DNA of 64,000 nt from Sphingobacterium humi (GCF_009768885.1 NZ_WSQA01000008.1:124001-188000), one strand, 5' to 3'; positions 44,697-54,562 are shown, counted from the stretch's first letter. The notes: generated from the letters alone by a model not told the origin. Numbers and translations: made by a program.

Positions 44697-45335
44697 CTAT
44701 TTGAATTCGATTTGTCCGAAGAATGCCGGTTGATGGAAATTCGGGGTCGGCGAATCAATGGCGTTCCAAGCAATGAAATGCGGCTGCGGTAAGCCGTCGC
44801 CACATTTATAGAAATTCGCATAGGCAGTTGTTCCTTCAAGTTCCGAAGCTTGTTTTTGAAACAAGGCTATAGGGATTTGCAGGACTTGCTGCCATTGTTT
44901 TTTACCTTGAATGGTTTGTACGGCGCTAAAGGTTTGTATGCGGAGGATATCGGCCGCTGGTAGCCTATTGCGATCCGCTTTAACCGATCTTCCATAGCCG
45001 ATTAGCCCTACCCCCAATACATTGAACTCGATGTTATAATAGGTTTCTCGATTATCGAAAGACACAAAAAATTCAACACAGCTGTCTTCCCATACGTTTT
45101 CGTTAGGACGGATATACTGTCCTTTCACATATTCTTCCTGCACCTCAAAATGCAGCAGGATATCGTCTTGCGTATAGGCAATTTGAAACTTTACCGTTGG
45201 CACATAGGGATATTCTTGTTGCCAAGGAGCAACGGCAATAGCCTGCCAGTTTAAACCTGCTAAGGCTTTTGCCCATTCGGCATAGGTCAATAGGTGGTCC
45301 TGCTGGGGTAATTTTTCAATGGCTAGGGTTTTCAT
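44697..45335 (-). CDS. CBM9-like carbohydrate-binding protein
   Basis: A 212-residue beta-sandwich protein with no signal peptide. The stretches VKFQIAYTQDDILLHFEVQEEYVKGQY, WEDSCVEFFVSFDNRETYYNIEFNVLG and HFIAWNAIDSPTPNFHQPAFFG are typical of the family-9-like carbohydrate-binding proteins of Bacteroidota. The absence of a signal is notable, because most carbohydrate-binding modules are exported. It follows the kinase-like gene by 1 bp, so the two are coupled and may act on the same sugar in the cytoplasm. Confidence 0.8.
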   Translation of the reverse strand: MKTLAIEKLPQQDHLLTYAEWAKALAGLNWQAIAVAPWQQEYPYVPTVKFQIAYTQDDILLHFEVQEEYVKGQYIRPNENVWEDSCVEFFVSFDNRETYYNIEFNVLGVGLIGYGRSVKADRNRLPAADILRIQTFSAVQTIQGKKQWQQVLQIPIALFQKQASELEGTTAYANFYKCGDGLPQPHFIAWNAIDSPTPNFHQPAFFGQIEFK

Positions 45336-45336
45336 G

Positions 45337-46473
45337 CTATTCTTTTGTTTTTAAATTCTCAGCTAAGATATCCAATAATTGCTGATGATGCGTTTCTAAC
45401 TCCTGCACTAATTTCAATTGGGCCTTCGTGCGCACCAAGTTATGCAAAGGATAGGCAATTTTATAGTAGGTATCCCCATCGATATAGTCCGTTAAGAAGC
45501 GTACAGCCTGCATATAGGGCAATAAATGTACCCCGTAAATCAAGGATTCAATTTCATTATCGGTCAAGAATTCCTTGGCCTCGGCCAGGTAGCCTGCGGT
45601 AAAGGCTTCAAATAAAGGGATGTTCAATACGATTTTAGACACATCGGCTTCATCTTCTGCCGCCGAATTGATGATCGTGCGTATAGCATCGCCAAAGTCA
45701 TAGGCTACATAGCCCGGCATCACGGTATCTAAATCGATTACACATTGTACCTTATCGTCCTTATCTAATAAGACATTGTTGAATTTGGTGTCGTTATGAG
45801 TGATACGTAAAGGCAATTGGTTGGCGCGGCCCATTTCGAGGATACGACGCATTTTTTCTTCGCGTTCAAAGATGTAATCCAACAGGTCCTGCACTTCTGC
45901 CACGCGATTTACGGCGTTCTTGGCGATGGCATTCCGCAGGTTCGTCATGCGGAATTCGATGTTATGAAAATTCGGCAAGACCTCCACGATGCTGCTTGGG
46001 TCTAAATCGCTGAGCTGCTTTTGGAATTCGCCAAAGGCAAGTCCACCGGAATAAGCCTGATCGGTGGTTTCCAGGATATCGTAGCTGCGGGTATCGGGAA
46101 TGAGGATAAAAATCCGCCAGTAATCACCTTGGGGATCCTGGTAGTAATTTTTACCATCGAGGGTTGGAATCAGGGTCATGGTGCGTTTGCTGACTTCCTG
46201 TTCTCCCAAATGCGCGAGTTTATTTTTTAGATGGCGGCAGACCTTATCGATATTGTCCATCAGCCCGTCGACATTGCGAAAGACATGATGGTTGATGCGT
46301 TGTAATAAATATAGATGGCCATGCGCACCATCGGTTACAATTTTAAAAGTATCGTTGATATGTCCGGAACCAAAAGGTACCGAGGATACAATGGTTCCGT
46401 CGATTTGAAATTGCTGGGCTGAGGAAATGCTGTTTGTTATTTTATGCTCTGACATGAGATTAAAATCATTCAT
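45337..46473 (-). CDS. Aminoglycoside phosphotransferase-fold kinase (NahK-like)
   Basis: A 378-residue kinase of the APH/choline-kinase fold. It has LRITHNDTKFNNVLLD as the catalytic loop (near residue 224) and VIDLDTVMPGYVAYDFGDAIRT as the metal-binding DxD region. This family includes N-acetylhexosamine 1-kinases, and similarity around YDFGDAIRT suggests a sugar or amino-sugar substrate rather than an antibiotic. An ATG start gives MNDFNLMSEHK; ATG at residue 7 is an alternative. It is followed 1 bp later by a CBM9-like gene. Confidence 0.82.
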   Translation of the reverse strand: MNDFNLMSEHKITNSISSAQQFQIDGTIVSSVPFGSGHINDTFKIVTDGAHGHLYLLQRINHHVFRNVDGLMDNIDKVCRHLKNKLAHLGEQEVSKRTMTLIPTLDGKNYYQDPQGDYWRIFILIPDTRSYDILETTDQAYSGGLAFGEFQKQLSDLDPSSIVEVLPNFHNIEFRMTNLRNAIAKNAVNRVAEVQDLLDYIFEREEKMRRILEMGRANQLPLRITHNDTKFNNVLLDKDDKVQCVIDLDTVMPGYVAYDFGDAIRTIINSAAEDEADVSKIVLNIPLFEAFTAGYLAEAKEFLTDNEIESLIYGVHLLPYMQAVRFLTDYIDGDTYYKIAYPLHNLVRTKAQLKLVQELETHHQQLLDILAENLKTKE

Positions 46474-46610
46474 AATTCTAAGTACGTTAATGCAATATCT
46501 ACTTATTCAGCCAATAAATAAAATAATATTTTCAATCAAACGGTTGCACAAAACATAGATACTCACTTATATTTTGTATTTTAGGACAGCTAAAGCGAAT
46601 TTTACCATCT

Positions 46611-47930
46611 ATGGTCACGGAAATACTTATCATTCTTATCCTCATTATCCTTAACGGAATTCTTTCCGCCTCAGAAATTGCCATCGTATCCAGTAGAAAA
46701 GCCCGCCTGCAAGCGGCCAGCGAAAAAAACGCCGGCGCAAAGACGGCCCTGGAACTGAAAGATAACCCCAACAATTTTTTGTCAACCGTCCAAATTGGGA
46801 TTACCCTCATTGGTATTTTGACGGGATTTTTCTCGGGGGGCTCCATTTCTACCTTTCTTGCCGAACAAATGCTACAGGTGGAATTCCTGGCACCCTACGC
46901 CAACCAACTATCGGTTATTTTAGTGGTTTTAACCATTACCTACCTTTCCTTGGTTATTGGTGAACTTGTTCCGAAACGGATTGGTATGGCCATTCCGGAG
47001 AAATACGCCTCCCTTATTGCGGTTCCCATGAACTTGTTGAGCAAGATTGTGAAACCTTTCGTCTGGTTGCTCAGCGTCTCTACTGACTTTATCGTGAAAC
47101 TCTTTAATATTAAATCTTCCCAAAATGCAGTTACCGAAGAAGAAATCAAAGCTTTGGTGGATGAAGGCGTTGATAGTGGCGCTATTGAAGGGATTGAGCA
47201 TGATATGGTGGACCGGGTATTAAGCCTTGGCGATAAACGGGCTATCAACCTGATGATTCACCGCGGAAAGGTGACTTACCTGGATATTCAAAAAACGTTT
47301 GAAGAGAATAAAAGCTTTATCTTGGATCGTGAGCATACGGAATACCCGGTATGTAATGGTAATTTCGACCATGTGATTGGTTTGGTGCATGTAAAAACCT
47401 TATTTAAGGAATACCTAAATAATGAGGAGCCTGATTTAACTAAACTCCTCCATCCTATTCCCTTTGTGAATGAGAATACCTACGCCTATAACGTGATGCA
47501 GAGCCTGAAGAATTCGCAGGTGATGCAGGCGGTGGTTGTGGATGAATACGGAAGCCCTCAAGGTATTATTACCATGGCTGATATTGTTGCTTCCTTGGTT
47601 GGTGGATTTAATTCGGCGGAGGATGACGAGAAGAAAACCATACGTAAGCGTGAAGATGGTTCTTTTGTTATTGATGGCAGCTACCAGCTGGATGACTTTA
47701 TGGAGCTCTTTAACATTAACCTATCGGAAGAGGATGAAGATGAAATCGGGAATTTAACAACGGTCGCCGGTTTGGTATTTCTCTTGTTAGACCATATTCC
47801 GCAAGAAGGGGATCGCGTAGTCTATAAGAACCTGGATTTCGAGGTGTTGGATATGGATGGACACCGCATTGATAAGCTGATTGTGAAAATATTGGATGAG
47901 ACGAATGACGAAACATCCAATATTGACTAA
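46611..47930 (+). CDS. CNNM/CorC-family membrane protein (hemolysin-like)
   Basis: A 439-residue integral membrane protein. An N-terminal DUF21 membrane domain (about residues 1-190, with NGILSASEIAIVSSRKARL and PKRIGMAIPEKYA) precedes a cytoplasmic CBS-pair domain (about 205-335, with MVDRVLSLGDKRAI and VVDEYGSPQGIITMADI) and a C-terminal CorC/HlyC transporter-associated domain (EDGSFVIDGSYQLDDF). The family is linked to magnesium or cobalt homeostasis. The older name hemolysin is not supported by mechanism. It is convergent with trxA. Confidence 0.92.
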   Translation: MVTEILIILILIILNGILSASEIAIVSSRKARLQAASEKNAGAKTALELKDNPNNFLSTVQIGITLIGILTGFFSGGSISTFLAEQMLQVEFLAPYANQLSVILVVLTITYLSLVIGELVPKRIGMAIPEKYASLIAVPMNLLSKIVKPFVWLLSVSTDFIVKLFNIKSSQNAVTEEEIKALVDEGVDSGAIEGIEHDMVDRVLSLGDKRAINLMIHRGKVTYLDIQKTFEENKSFILDREHTEYPVCNGNFDHVIGLVHVKTLFKEYLNNEEPDLTKLLHPIPFVNENTYAYNVMQSLKNSQVMQAVVVDEYGSPQGIITMADIVASLVGGFNSAEDDEKKTIRKREDGSFVIDGSYQLDDFMELFNINLSEEDEDEIGNLTTVAGLVFLLLDHIPQEGDRVVYKNLDFEVLDMDGHRIDKLIVKILDETNDETSNID

Positions 47931-47936
47931 AATAGC

Positions 47937-48236
47937 TTAAGAAAGGTGTGAGTTGATCAATCGGATGAGCTCATGCTTTTGCTGCAAGCCGCTTTGTCGC
48001 CATACCTGATTACCATCTTTATACAAAATTAAGGTTGGCACTCCCTGTACCTGAAACTTGCTGGCTAGGGCTTGATTTTTATCGACATCGATTTTAATGA
48101 TGTTCAATTTTTCGCCAAGCTCTTCTTTTACCTCTTTAAGAATTGGGGCCAACATTTGACAAGGGCCACACCAGCCTGCCGAGAAATCGACCAATACTAC
48201 TTTATTTCCTTGGATTAATTCGTTGAATGAAGCCAT
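47937..48236 (-). CDS. trxA: Thioredoxin
   Basis: A 99-residue redox protein with the WCGPC active site (SAGWCGPCQML, about residues 21-31), the cis-proline region VQGVPTLILYKDG, and a short helical C-terminus. It reduces cytoplasmic disulfides, including those formed by APS reductase in sulfate assimilation. A perfect -7 box lies 45 bp upstream. It is single-copy in this window. Confidence 0.95.
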   Translation of the reverse strand: MASFNELIQGNKVVLVDFSAGWCGPCQMLAPILKEVKEELGEKLNIIKIDVDKNQALASKFQVQGVPTLILYKDGNQVWRQSGLQQKHELIRLINSHLS

Positions 48237-48280
48237 GTTTTTCTAGATTTAACACGCCTGTGTAGCGTATGATTTATATA

Positions 48281-48288
48281 CAAATATA
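48281..48288 (-). promoter_or_regulatory. -7 box of trxA
   Basis: TATATTTG on the minus strand, a perfect TAnnTTTG match, lies 45 bp before the trxA ATG. Confidence 0.55.
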
Positions 48289-48314
48289 GGGAATATCTGA
48301 GGATTAAATTGTCA

Positions 48315-49178
48315 TTAAAGTGCTATACAAAGCGCTTCCAAGTCTTCGATGTCGCCACTGAACATATTGAGATCTACAGGACCTTTGATGCCGCGGACAG
48401 TGCCCTTTTCCGAAAACTGCCAGAAGTTCCAATGTTTCTTGGGTTTCTCGATCCAAAAGTTATAATTCGCAATCCATAGGGTATAATCGGCGAATTCCTT
48501 TTCCAGGAAATCTGCAAAATATTTGTCGCCTGAGTATAGGATGGGTTTCACCTCATAATGCTCCTCAACCAACAACAGCCAGCGTTTTAAGCCGACTTTC
48601 AGGCTATCCATCGACTGGTTTCGGGGCATCTCCTCAATATCTAATACCGGGGGTAGATCGCCGGCTTCCAATTTCACTGTTTTGATAAAGTTGCGGGCTT
48701 GCTTGGCGGAGTTTTCATTCGGCCGAAAATAGTGATAAGCCCCGCGCAACTTATTCTTTTCTTTAATGGCTTTCCAGTTTTTGTGGTACTTGGTATCCTT
48801 GGCCTTCTCGCCCATGGTGGCCCGAACAAAGATATAGTCGATTGGAAATTCCTCCTGAATGGTCAGCACCTCATCCCAAGATATTTCCCCTTGGTATTGG
48901 GAAACGTCAATGCCGTAGATTTTATCGTCATGACGCCGCATCAGCTCTTTATTGCGGATATCGTATTTACTGAGGTCCTCGCGTTCGACCTTATCCTTTT
49001 CAAACCATTTAACAAAGAGATAGGATATGCCGGCACGATGCTGCCAAGCAAAAATAAACAGCACCAGCAGCGCAGGAATGGCAATACTCCAGAGCAATAA
49101 ATTCTTTTGAATTTGTTTGTCTGTTTGTACTTTTTTCTTGCCAGGTTTGCTGCTTTTTGCCATAATGGGTTTTATCAT
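48315..49178 (-). CDS. GH25-family lysozyme-like protein
   Basis: A 287-residue membrane-anchored muramidase. It has a short basic N-terminus, a membrane helix (LLLWSIAIPALLVLFIFAW, about residues 28-46), then the GH25 domain: YGIDVSQYQGEISWDEV with the first acidic residue, GAYHYFRP, PVLDIEEM with the catalytic Asp/Glu, and LWIANYN and WNFWQFSEKGTV. It would cleave peptidoglycan from the periplasm. Starts at 49178 or 49163 are both possible. A palindromic repeat lies just upstream. Confidence 0.92.
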   Translation of the reverse strand: MIKPIMAKSSKPGKKKVQTDKQIQKNLLLWSIAIPALLVLFIFAWQHRAGISYLFVKWFEKDKVEREDLSKYDIRNKELMRRHDDKIYGIDVSQYQGEISWDEVLTIQEEFPIDYIFVRATMGEKAKDTKYHKNWKAIKEKNKLRGAYHYFRPNENSAKQARNFIKTVKLEAGDLPPVLDIEEMPRNQSMDSLKVGLKRWLLLVEEHYEVKPILYSGDKYFADFLEKEFADYTLWIANYNFWIEKPKKHWNFWQFSEKGTVRGIKGPVDLNMFSGDIEDLEALCIAL

Positions 49179-49213
49179 GACTTAGTCATGGTGCTTAGTC
49201 ATTAGTTTTTTTT

Positions 49214-49425
49214 ATGACTTTGTCATCGTCTTGTCATGGTGCTGTCATGGTGAGCGGAGACGAACCACGAACGACTGGTACGTCAGTACAATCATCCATA
49301 CCTGATAGTTAAATATAAAATTATTGCTATAACACGCTGCTAATCAATATTATAATGTTTATCACCTATACTGACGTACCAGTCGTTCGACTCCGCTCAC
49401 CATGACAGCACTAGGACAAAGTCAT
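49214..49425. mobile_element. MITE-like palindromic element, copy B (212 bp)
   Basis: The two ends begin ATGACTTTGTC in inverted orientation. The left arm continues through GTCATGGTGCTGTCATGGTG and GGTACGTCAGTAC, and the right arm carries ACTGACGTACCAGTCGTTCG to CCATGACAGCACTAGGAC. The left arm has two 7-bp units (GAACCAC, GAACGAC); the right arm has one. The centre is AT-rich, shorter than in copy A and non-coding. Further partial arms (CATGACTTAGTCATGGTG) lie at 49176-49207. Confidence 0.75.
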
Positions 49426-49440
49426 ACGTTACTCTCCCTT

Positions 49441-52224
49441 CTAAACCACAATATTAATAATCTTACCCTTCACAAAGATGATTTTCTTCACTGCTTTGCC
49501 TTCCAAGTACTTCTGCACGTCGGCATTTTCTTTGACGATGGCTTCTACGGCGGAGGCATCGAGGTCTAGGGCTAATGGAAGGTTCATCTTCATTTTACCG
49601 TTGATGGATACAGGGTAAGCAAATTCACTTTCTACCAAGTATTGCGGGTTAAATGTTGGGTATTGGGCGTAGGAAATACTTCCGGCTTCATGACCCAATT
49701 GGCTCCAAAGCTCTTCGGTGATATGCGGTGCATAAGGTGCTAACACAATTAATAAATCTTGGAGGATCTGCCGTTTGTTGCATTTCAGATCGGTCAATTC
49801 ATTCACACAGATCATAAAGGCGGATACCGACGTATTGAAGGAGAATCGTTCAATATCTTCTTCTACCTTTTTGATGATTTTATGCAGAGCTTTGAATTCT
49901 GCTTTGCTTGGTTCCTCATCGGAAACATTAAAGTTACCTTCGCTATCGTGGAAGAGGCGCCATACCTTACGTAAGAATTTATATACGCCTTCGATACCAT
50001 TTGTATTCCAAGGTTTTGCCTGTTCCAAAGGACCCAAGAACATTTCGTATAAACGTAACGTATCCGCTCCGTATTGGCTGATAATATCATCCGGATTTAC
50101 CACGTTGAACTTAGACTTTGACATCTTCTCCACCTCAGTGCCACAGATGTACTTTCCGTTTTCTAATACAAATTCCGCATTGGCATAATCAGGACGGAAG
50201 GTTTTAAATTTCTCTAAATCTAATACATCATTATGCACGATATTTACATCCACATGCAAAGGAATCGTATTGTACTGCTCTTTCAAGCCTAGCGAAACGA
50301 AGGTATTGGTACCACGACCTTCTGCATCTAATACGCGATATACAAAGTTCGATCGCCCTTGGATCATCCCTTGGTTGATTAGCTTTTTGAAAGGCTCTTC
50401 TTCATTATGATAACCCAAGTCTTTTAAGAACTTATTCCAGAAGCGTGAGTATAGTAAGTGACCTGTAGCATGCTCAGAACCACCGATGTATAAATCTACC
50501 GCTTTCCAATAATCTACGGCTTCAGGGGATGCGAATTTCTGTTCATTCTTAGGATCCATATAGCGGAACCAGTACCAAGAAGAACCTGCCCATCCCGGCA
50601 TGGTGCTTAATTCATATTCATAAGCATCTTGGTATTTCCAGTTTTCAGCACGGCCTAATGGTGGCTCGCCACTTTCTGTCGGCAAGTATTTATCGACTTC
50701 CGGAAGAAGCAAAGGCAATTCTTCCTCCTTAATTAAATATGGAAGGTTGTTTTTGAAATAAACAGGCACCGGTTCGCCCCAGTAGCGCTGGCGACCAAAG
50801 ATAGCATCGCGCATACGGAAGTTTACCTTCGCCTTCCCTAGCTTCAGGCTTTCTAAGCGCTCGATTAAAGCGGGTACAGCTTCCTGGTAGTTCATCCCAT
50901 TGATAAAGTCGGAGTTGATGTATTTTCCATCTTTGTTAGGGTCGGCAGCTTCTTCGATTTGTTGCGAATCTGAAATCGGGATAATCGGCAAGTTAAAGTG
51001 CTTAGCGAATAAGTAATCGCGTTGATCACCGGAAGGTACAGCCATTACAGCGCCTGTTCCGTAGCTTGCCAATACATAGTCGGCAATCCAGATCTGCACA
51101 TCTTCACCTGTTAAAGGATGCTTTGCAAAGGAACCTGTGAAAGCACCGGAAACAGTTTTTGCATCCGCCATCCGGTCTAATTCTGATTTCTTCGCTGTTT
51201 TCTCAATATAAGCCTCTACTTCTGCACGTTGCGCATCGGTAGTTAAAGCGGCAACAAACTCGTGTTCTGGTGCCAACACGACGAAACTTACGCCGTAGAT
51301 GGTATCTACACGGGTTGTGAATACTTCAATATGATCGTTTAGTTGTGGTACAGGGAATTTAACGCTAGCACCGACTGACTTACCAATCCAGTTGCGTTGC
51401 ATCTCTACCAAAGGCTCGGGCCAGTCGATATGTTCCAAGCCGCGTAAAAGACGGTCGGCATAGGCGGTAATGCGCATTGACCATTGCATCATCTTCTTCT
51501 GCTCGACAGGGAAACCTCCACGTTCGGAAACACCATTGATCACCTCATCGTTGGCCAATACAGTCCCTAGTGCCGGGCACCAGTTTACAGTACTTTCACG
51601 TAGATAGGCTAAACGGTATTTTAATAATTCTTCTTGCTGTTGTTCTTCCGAGAAAGCTTTCCATTCGTCTGCCGTAAAGCTTAACACTTCTTCATCTGAC
51701 TCGGCTTGAACACCTTGAGATCCAGTCTTTTCAAAGTGTGCAATTAAACTAGCGATAGGTTCTGCTTTATCGCTGGCTTTATTATACCAGGCATCGAAGG
51801 ATTTCATGAAAATCCACTGTGTCCATTTATAATAATCGGCATTGGAGGTTCGGACTTCCCGCGACCAATCGAAGGAAAAGCCGATGTTATCTAACTGCTC
51901 TCTATAGCGTTGAATATTGGTTTCCGTGGTAATGGCAGGGTGTTGTCCGGTTTGGATGGCATACTGCTCGGCCGGCAATCCAAAGGAATCATAACCCATC
52001 GGGTGCAGCACATTAAAGCCTTTCAGGCGCTTGTATCGGGAAAAAATATCGGAAGCTATGTAGCCTAGTGGGTGGCCCACATGCAAACCTGCCCCTGAAG
52101 GGTAAGGAAACATGTCTAACACATAGTATTTCGGTTTTGCTGTAGACTCCTCAGTTTTAAAGGTTTGATGGTCTGCCCAATACTTTTGCCACTTTTGCTC
52201 AATAGATTGATGATTATACTCCAT
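49441..52224 (-). CDS. leuS: Leucyl-tRNA synthetase
   Basis: Charges tRNA-Leu. The enzyme of about 927 residues has the class I HIGH-type motif ([17 protein letters not shown] near residue 42), the editing domain (about 230-430, with [19 protein letters not shown]), [13 protein letters not shown] (the KMSKS loop near residue 700) and the C-terminal anticodon-binding domain. The frame is open to a GTG at 52284, but a -7 box in that stretch and the conserved [16 protein letters not shown] start place translation at 52224. Confidence 0.97.
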   Translation of the reverse strand: MEYNHQSIEQKWQKYWADHQTFKTEESTAKPKYYVLDMFPYPSGAGLHVGHPLGYIASDIFSRYKRLKGFNVLHPMGYDSFGLPAEQYAIQTGQHPAITTETNIQRYREQLDNIGFSFDWSREVRTSNADYYKWTQWIFMKSFDAWYNKASDKAEPIASLIAHFEKTGSQGVQAESDEEVLSFTADEWKAFSEEQQQEELLKYRLAYLRESTVNWCPALGTVLANDEVINGVSERGGFPVEQKKMMQWSMRITAYADRLLRGLEHIDWPEPLVEMQRNWIGKSVGASVKFPVPQLNDHIEVFTTRVDTIYGVSFVVLAPEHEFVAALTTDAQRAEVEAYIEKTAKKSELDRMADAKTVSGAFTGSFAKHPLTGEDVQIWIADYVLASYGTGAVMAVPSGDQRDYLFAKHFNLPIIPISDSQQIEEAADPNKDGKYINSDFINGMNYQEAVPALIERLESLKLGKAKVNFRMRDAIFGRQRYWGEPVPVYFKNNLPYLIKEEELPLLLPEVDKYLPTESGEPPLGRAENWKYQDAYEYELSTMPGWAGSSWYWFRYMDPKNEQKFASPEAVDYWKAVDLYIGGSEHATGHLLYSRFWNKFLKDLGYHNEEEPFKKLINQGMIQGRSNFVYRVLDAEGRGTNTFVSLGLKEQYNTIPLHVDVNIVHNDVLDLEKFKTFRPDYANAEFVLENGKYICGTEVEKMSKSKFNVVNPDDIISQYGADTLRLYEMFLGPLEQAKPWNTNGIEGVYKFLRKVWRLFHDSEGNFNVSDEEPSKAEFKALHKIIKKVEEDIERFSFNTSVSAFMICVNELTDLKCNKRQILQDLLIVLAPYAPHITEELWSQLGHEAGSISYAQYPTFNPQYLVESEFAYPVSINGKMKMNLPLALDLDASAVEAIVKENADVQKYLEGKAVKKIIFVKGKIINIVV

Positions 52225-52253
52225 GATTGTCTGTAAGAAATATATAAGAGATG

Positions 52254-52261
52254 CGAAAATA
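52254..52261 (-). promoter_or_regulatory. -7 box of leuS
   Basis: TATTTTCG on the minus strand (TAnnTTTG with one change, followed by C) has a TTTG -33 box at 52284-52287, spacing 22 bp. It lies 30 bp before the ATG at 52224 and supports that start. Confidence 0.5.
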
Positions 52262-52416
52262 GCGATTTTAGGCCAATAAAGCACAAAAGTTTTTTATTCT
52301 ATACAATAATTTCGGATATTCGTTGTTAGAAATTTAGAGGAAGGAAATATTTCAATATCCGGTAGGTTTTAGCGTAGTTTATTACATTAAATCTTCTGAG
52401 AATCATCTGAAATATG

Positions 52417-52424
52417 TACTTTCG
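52417..52424 (+). promoter_or_regulatory. Probable -7 box of ftsX
   Basis: TACTTTCG is one base from TAnnTTTG and sits 24 bp before the ftsX ATG. Confidence 0.4.
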
Positions 52425-52447
52425 CATCAAGTAAATAAAAATACTAT

Positions 52448-53326
52448 ATGTCAGTGATCGAACAGGGTTCACCAAGAAAAAAAACAAAATCGGTTTATAT
52501 TTCTACAGTTATCAGTATTGCACTGGTATTATTGATGACTGGTCTATTAGGGCTTATTCTAGTCCACGCCAAGAACCTTTCCCGCTATGTTAAAGAGAAT
52601 ATCGTGCTGAATGTTATTGTCAATGACAATGTGAATGAAGGCGATGTGCTTACCTTACAGAAGGATTTAGAGAAAGATCCGTATGTATTGCGCTCTGAAT
52701 ATGTGAGCAAGGAGCTTGCGGCTAAAAACCTGAAAGAAGACCTAGGCGAAGACTTCGTGGAGTACTTAGGGCATAACCCACTCCTACCGTCGATCGATAT
52801 CTATATGAAGGAACAATACGCGAACAGCGATAGCATCCAGACGTTTATTGATAAAATCGGAAAGAATAGCCGTATTAAAGAAGTGGTTTACCAGGAGTCT
52901 TTAATTGATATGGTAAATAAGAACATCCGGGTAATTGGGATTGTTATTTTAGCTTTCACGGTTATCTTATTGATTATCGCTGTAGCCTTAATCAATAATA
53001 CGATCCGATTAGCCATTTATTCGCAGCGTTTCTTGATAAAAAGTATGCAACTTATTGGTGCGACTAAGAACTTTATCCGTCGACCATACATCATGTACGG
53101 TATAGCCCATGGGTTGATTGGCTCTTTGATTGCCATTCTGCTCCTAATTACGACCTTACATTTTGCGCAGAAGCAAGTTCCTGAATTGGTATTCCTTCGC
53201 GACTGGTTCGAGTTCGCCATGATCTTTATTTTTGTGATTGCCCTGGGTATTATTATTGCCGGCGCAAGCACCTATTTTGCCGTGACCAAATATCTACGTG
53301 CTAAATCAGCAAGTTTATATAGATAA
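52448..53326 (+). CDS. ftsX: Cell division protein FtsX
   Basis: Membrane partner of FtsE that couples cytoplasmic ATP hydrolysis to periplasmic peptidoglycan hydrolases. The 292-residue product has four membrane helices: the first near residues 17-40, then three C-terminal ones. An extracellular domain lies between (about 50-155, NVIVNDNVNEGDVLTLQKDLE and QESLIDMVNKNIRVIG). The conserved region RFLIKSMQLIGATKNFIRRPY is typical of FtsX. It is first of a run with a DUF3098 gene and uppP. FtsE is encoded about 50 kb away on the other strand. Confidence 0.92.
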   Translation: MSVIEQGSPRKKTKSVYISTVISIALVLLMTGLLGLILVHAKNLSRYVKENIVLNVIVNDNVNEGDVLTLQKDLEKDPYVLRSEYVSKELAAKNLKEDLGEDFVEYLGHNPLLPSIDIYMKEQYANSDSIQTFIDKIGKNSRIKEVVYQESLIDMVNKNIRVIGIVILAFTVILLIIAVALINNTIRLAIYSQRFLIKSMQLIGATKNFIRRPYIMYGIAHGLIGSLIAILLLITTLHFAQKQVPELVFLRDWFEFAMIFIFVIALGIIIAGASTYFAVTKYLRAKSASLYR

Positions 53327-53347
53327 TCAATTGTTAATCTACAGCTA

Positions 53348-53602
53348 ATGAGCCAAACAGTTAAAAAGAAAACAAATACCGAACTGGCAAAAGGCCACTT
53401 TGTCTTCCAAAAGATAAATTATCAATTATTCATCCTCAGCATGGTTATTGTTGCTATTGGATTTATATTAATGATGGGTACTGAAGACATTTACAGCTTC
53501 AGCAAAATTACCCTAGCGCCGCTAGTGGTTGTGGCAGGTTTCGCCCTTGGATTTGTAGCCATTTTATATAAACCTAAAAAGAACAAAACAAACCAGGGCT
53601 AA
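53348..53602 (+). CDS. DUF3098 membrane protein
   Basis: An 84-residue protein with two membrane helices (INYQLFILSMVIVAIGFILMM and LAPLVVVAGFALGFVAILY) and basic termini, the pattern of DUF3098. In Bacteroidota this gene is regularly found between ftsX and uppP, as here, and is read through into uppP (its stop overlaps the next ATG by one base). Function is unknown; the context suggests cell envelope or division. Confidence 0.88.
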   Translation: MSQTVKKKTNTELAKGHFVFQKINYQLFILSMVIVAIGFILMMGTEDIYSFSKITLAPLVVVAGFALGFVAILYKPKKNKTNQG

Positions 53603-54417
53603 TGAATTATTTTGAAGCTATTATTATTGCGATCGTTGAGGGATTAACGGAATACCTCCCTATTTCATCAACGGCTCATATGGGCTTTACGGCCGCCCTG
53701 ATGGGGATGGAAGAAAGCGAATACCTTAAGATGTTTCAGGTTTCCATTCAATTCGGTGCTATCCTATCTATCGTTGTGCTCTACTGGCGTAAATTTTTCG
53801 ATCTTAAGAACCTCAGCTTATACCTAAAGCTTGCTATCGCTGTAATTCCAGCCTTAGTATTAGGGAAGCTATTTGACGATAAGATTGAAGCCGTATTGGG
53901 CAATCAAGTAGCTATTTCGGCCGTATTGGTATTGGGTGGTGTTATCTTGTTGTTTGTAGACAAATGGTTTAAGAATCCTACCATTACCGACGAGAAGGAT
54001 ATTCCGATTAAAAAGGCTTTAATTATTGGTTTTTGGCAATGTTTAGCCATGATGCCGGGAACATCGCGTTCTGCAGCCTCTATTATTGGCGGATTGACGC
54101 AAGGCTTAAGCCGCAAAGCCGCAGCTGAGTTTTCGTTTTTCTTAGCCGTGCCTACCATGCTTGCCGTGACGGTTTACTCCATTTTCGTAAAAACATGGGG
54201 TGAAGGAACGCCGCAAGCACAAAAAGGTTATGAGATGATTATGGCCAGCCAAGAGAATATCATGGTATTTATTATCGGAAATATTGTGGCTTTTATTGTG
54301 GCCATGATTGCTGTGAAGACTTTCATCAGCGTATTAACCAAATACGGATTTAAATTCTGGGGTTGGTACCGCATTATCATAGGGATTGTTTTATTGTTCT
54401 ATTTCTGGAACCAATAA
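53602..54417 (+). CDS. uppP: Undecaprenyl-diphosphate phosphatase
   Basis: Recycles the undecaprenyl carrier for peptidoglycan and other envelope polymers, which also gives bacitracin tolerance. The 271-residue membrane protein has the catalytic motifs EGLTEYLPISSTAHM near residue 13 and PGTSRSAASIIGGL near residue 152, with about eight helices. It starts at the A of the upstream stop and is followed by a terminator. Confidence 0.95.
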   Translation: MNYFEAIIIAIVEGLTEYLPISSTAHMGFTAALMGMEESEYLKMFQVSIQFGAILSIVVLYWRKFFDLKNLSLYLKLAIAVIPALVLGKLFDDKIEAVLGNQVAISAVLVLGGVILLFVDKWFKNPTITDEKDIPIKKALIIGFWQCLAMMPGTSRSAASIIGGLTQGLSRKAAAEFSFFLAVPTMLAVTVYSIFVKTWGEGTPQAQKGYEMIMASQENIMVFIIGNIVAFIVAMIAVKTFISVLTKYGFKFWGWYRIIIGIVLLFYFWNQ

Positions 54418-54441
54418 GATTATACAACGTATTTTATAAAT

Positions 54442-54469
54442 AGGACAGCCAGGCTGTTCTATTTTTTTT
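54442..54469 (+). terminator. Terminator after uppP
   Basis: The stem aggacagcc/ggctgttct with a single-base loop is followed by eight T residues. Confidence 0.85.
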
Positions 54470-54562
54470 GCCCACGGCCTTTGCTCCTCTTTTGCTGGCC
54501 ATAAAATTTCCATAAGAACGTAAATACTAGACAGTATATTCGAGGAAGCCCAATAATATTCT

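Noticed and set aside
46611..47930. Hemolysin or toxin annotation for the CNNM/CorC protein
   Set aside because: The DUF21, CBS pair and CorC domains indicate an ion-transport-related membrane protein; no pore-toxin feature is visible.
52225..52284. Longer leuS start at GTG 52284
   Set aside because: The added residues form a hydrophobic stretch unlike LeuRS, and the promoter box lies inside it.
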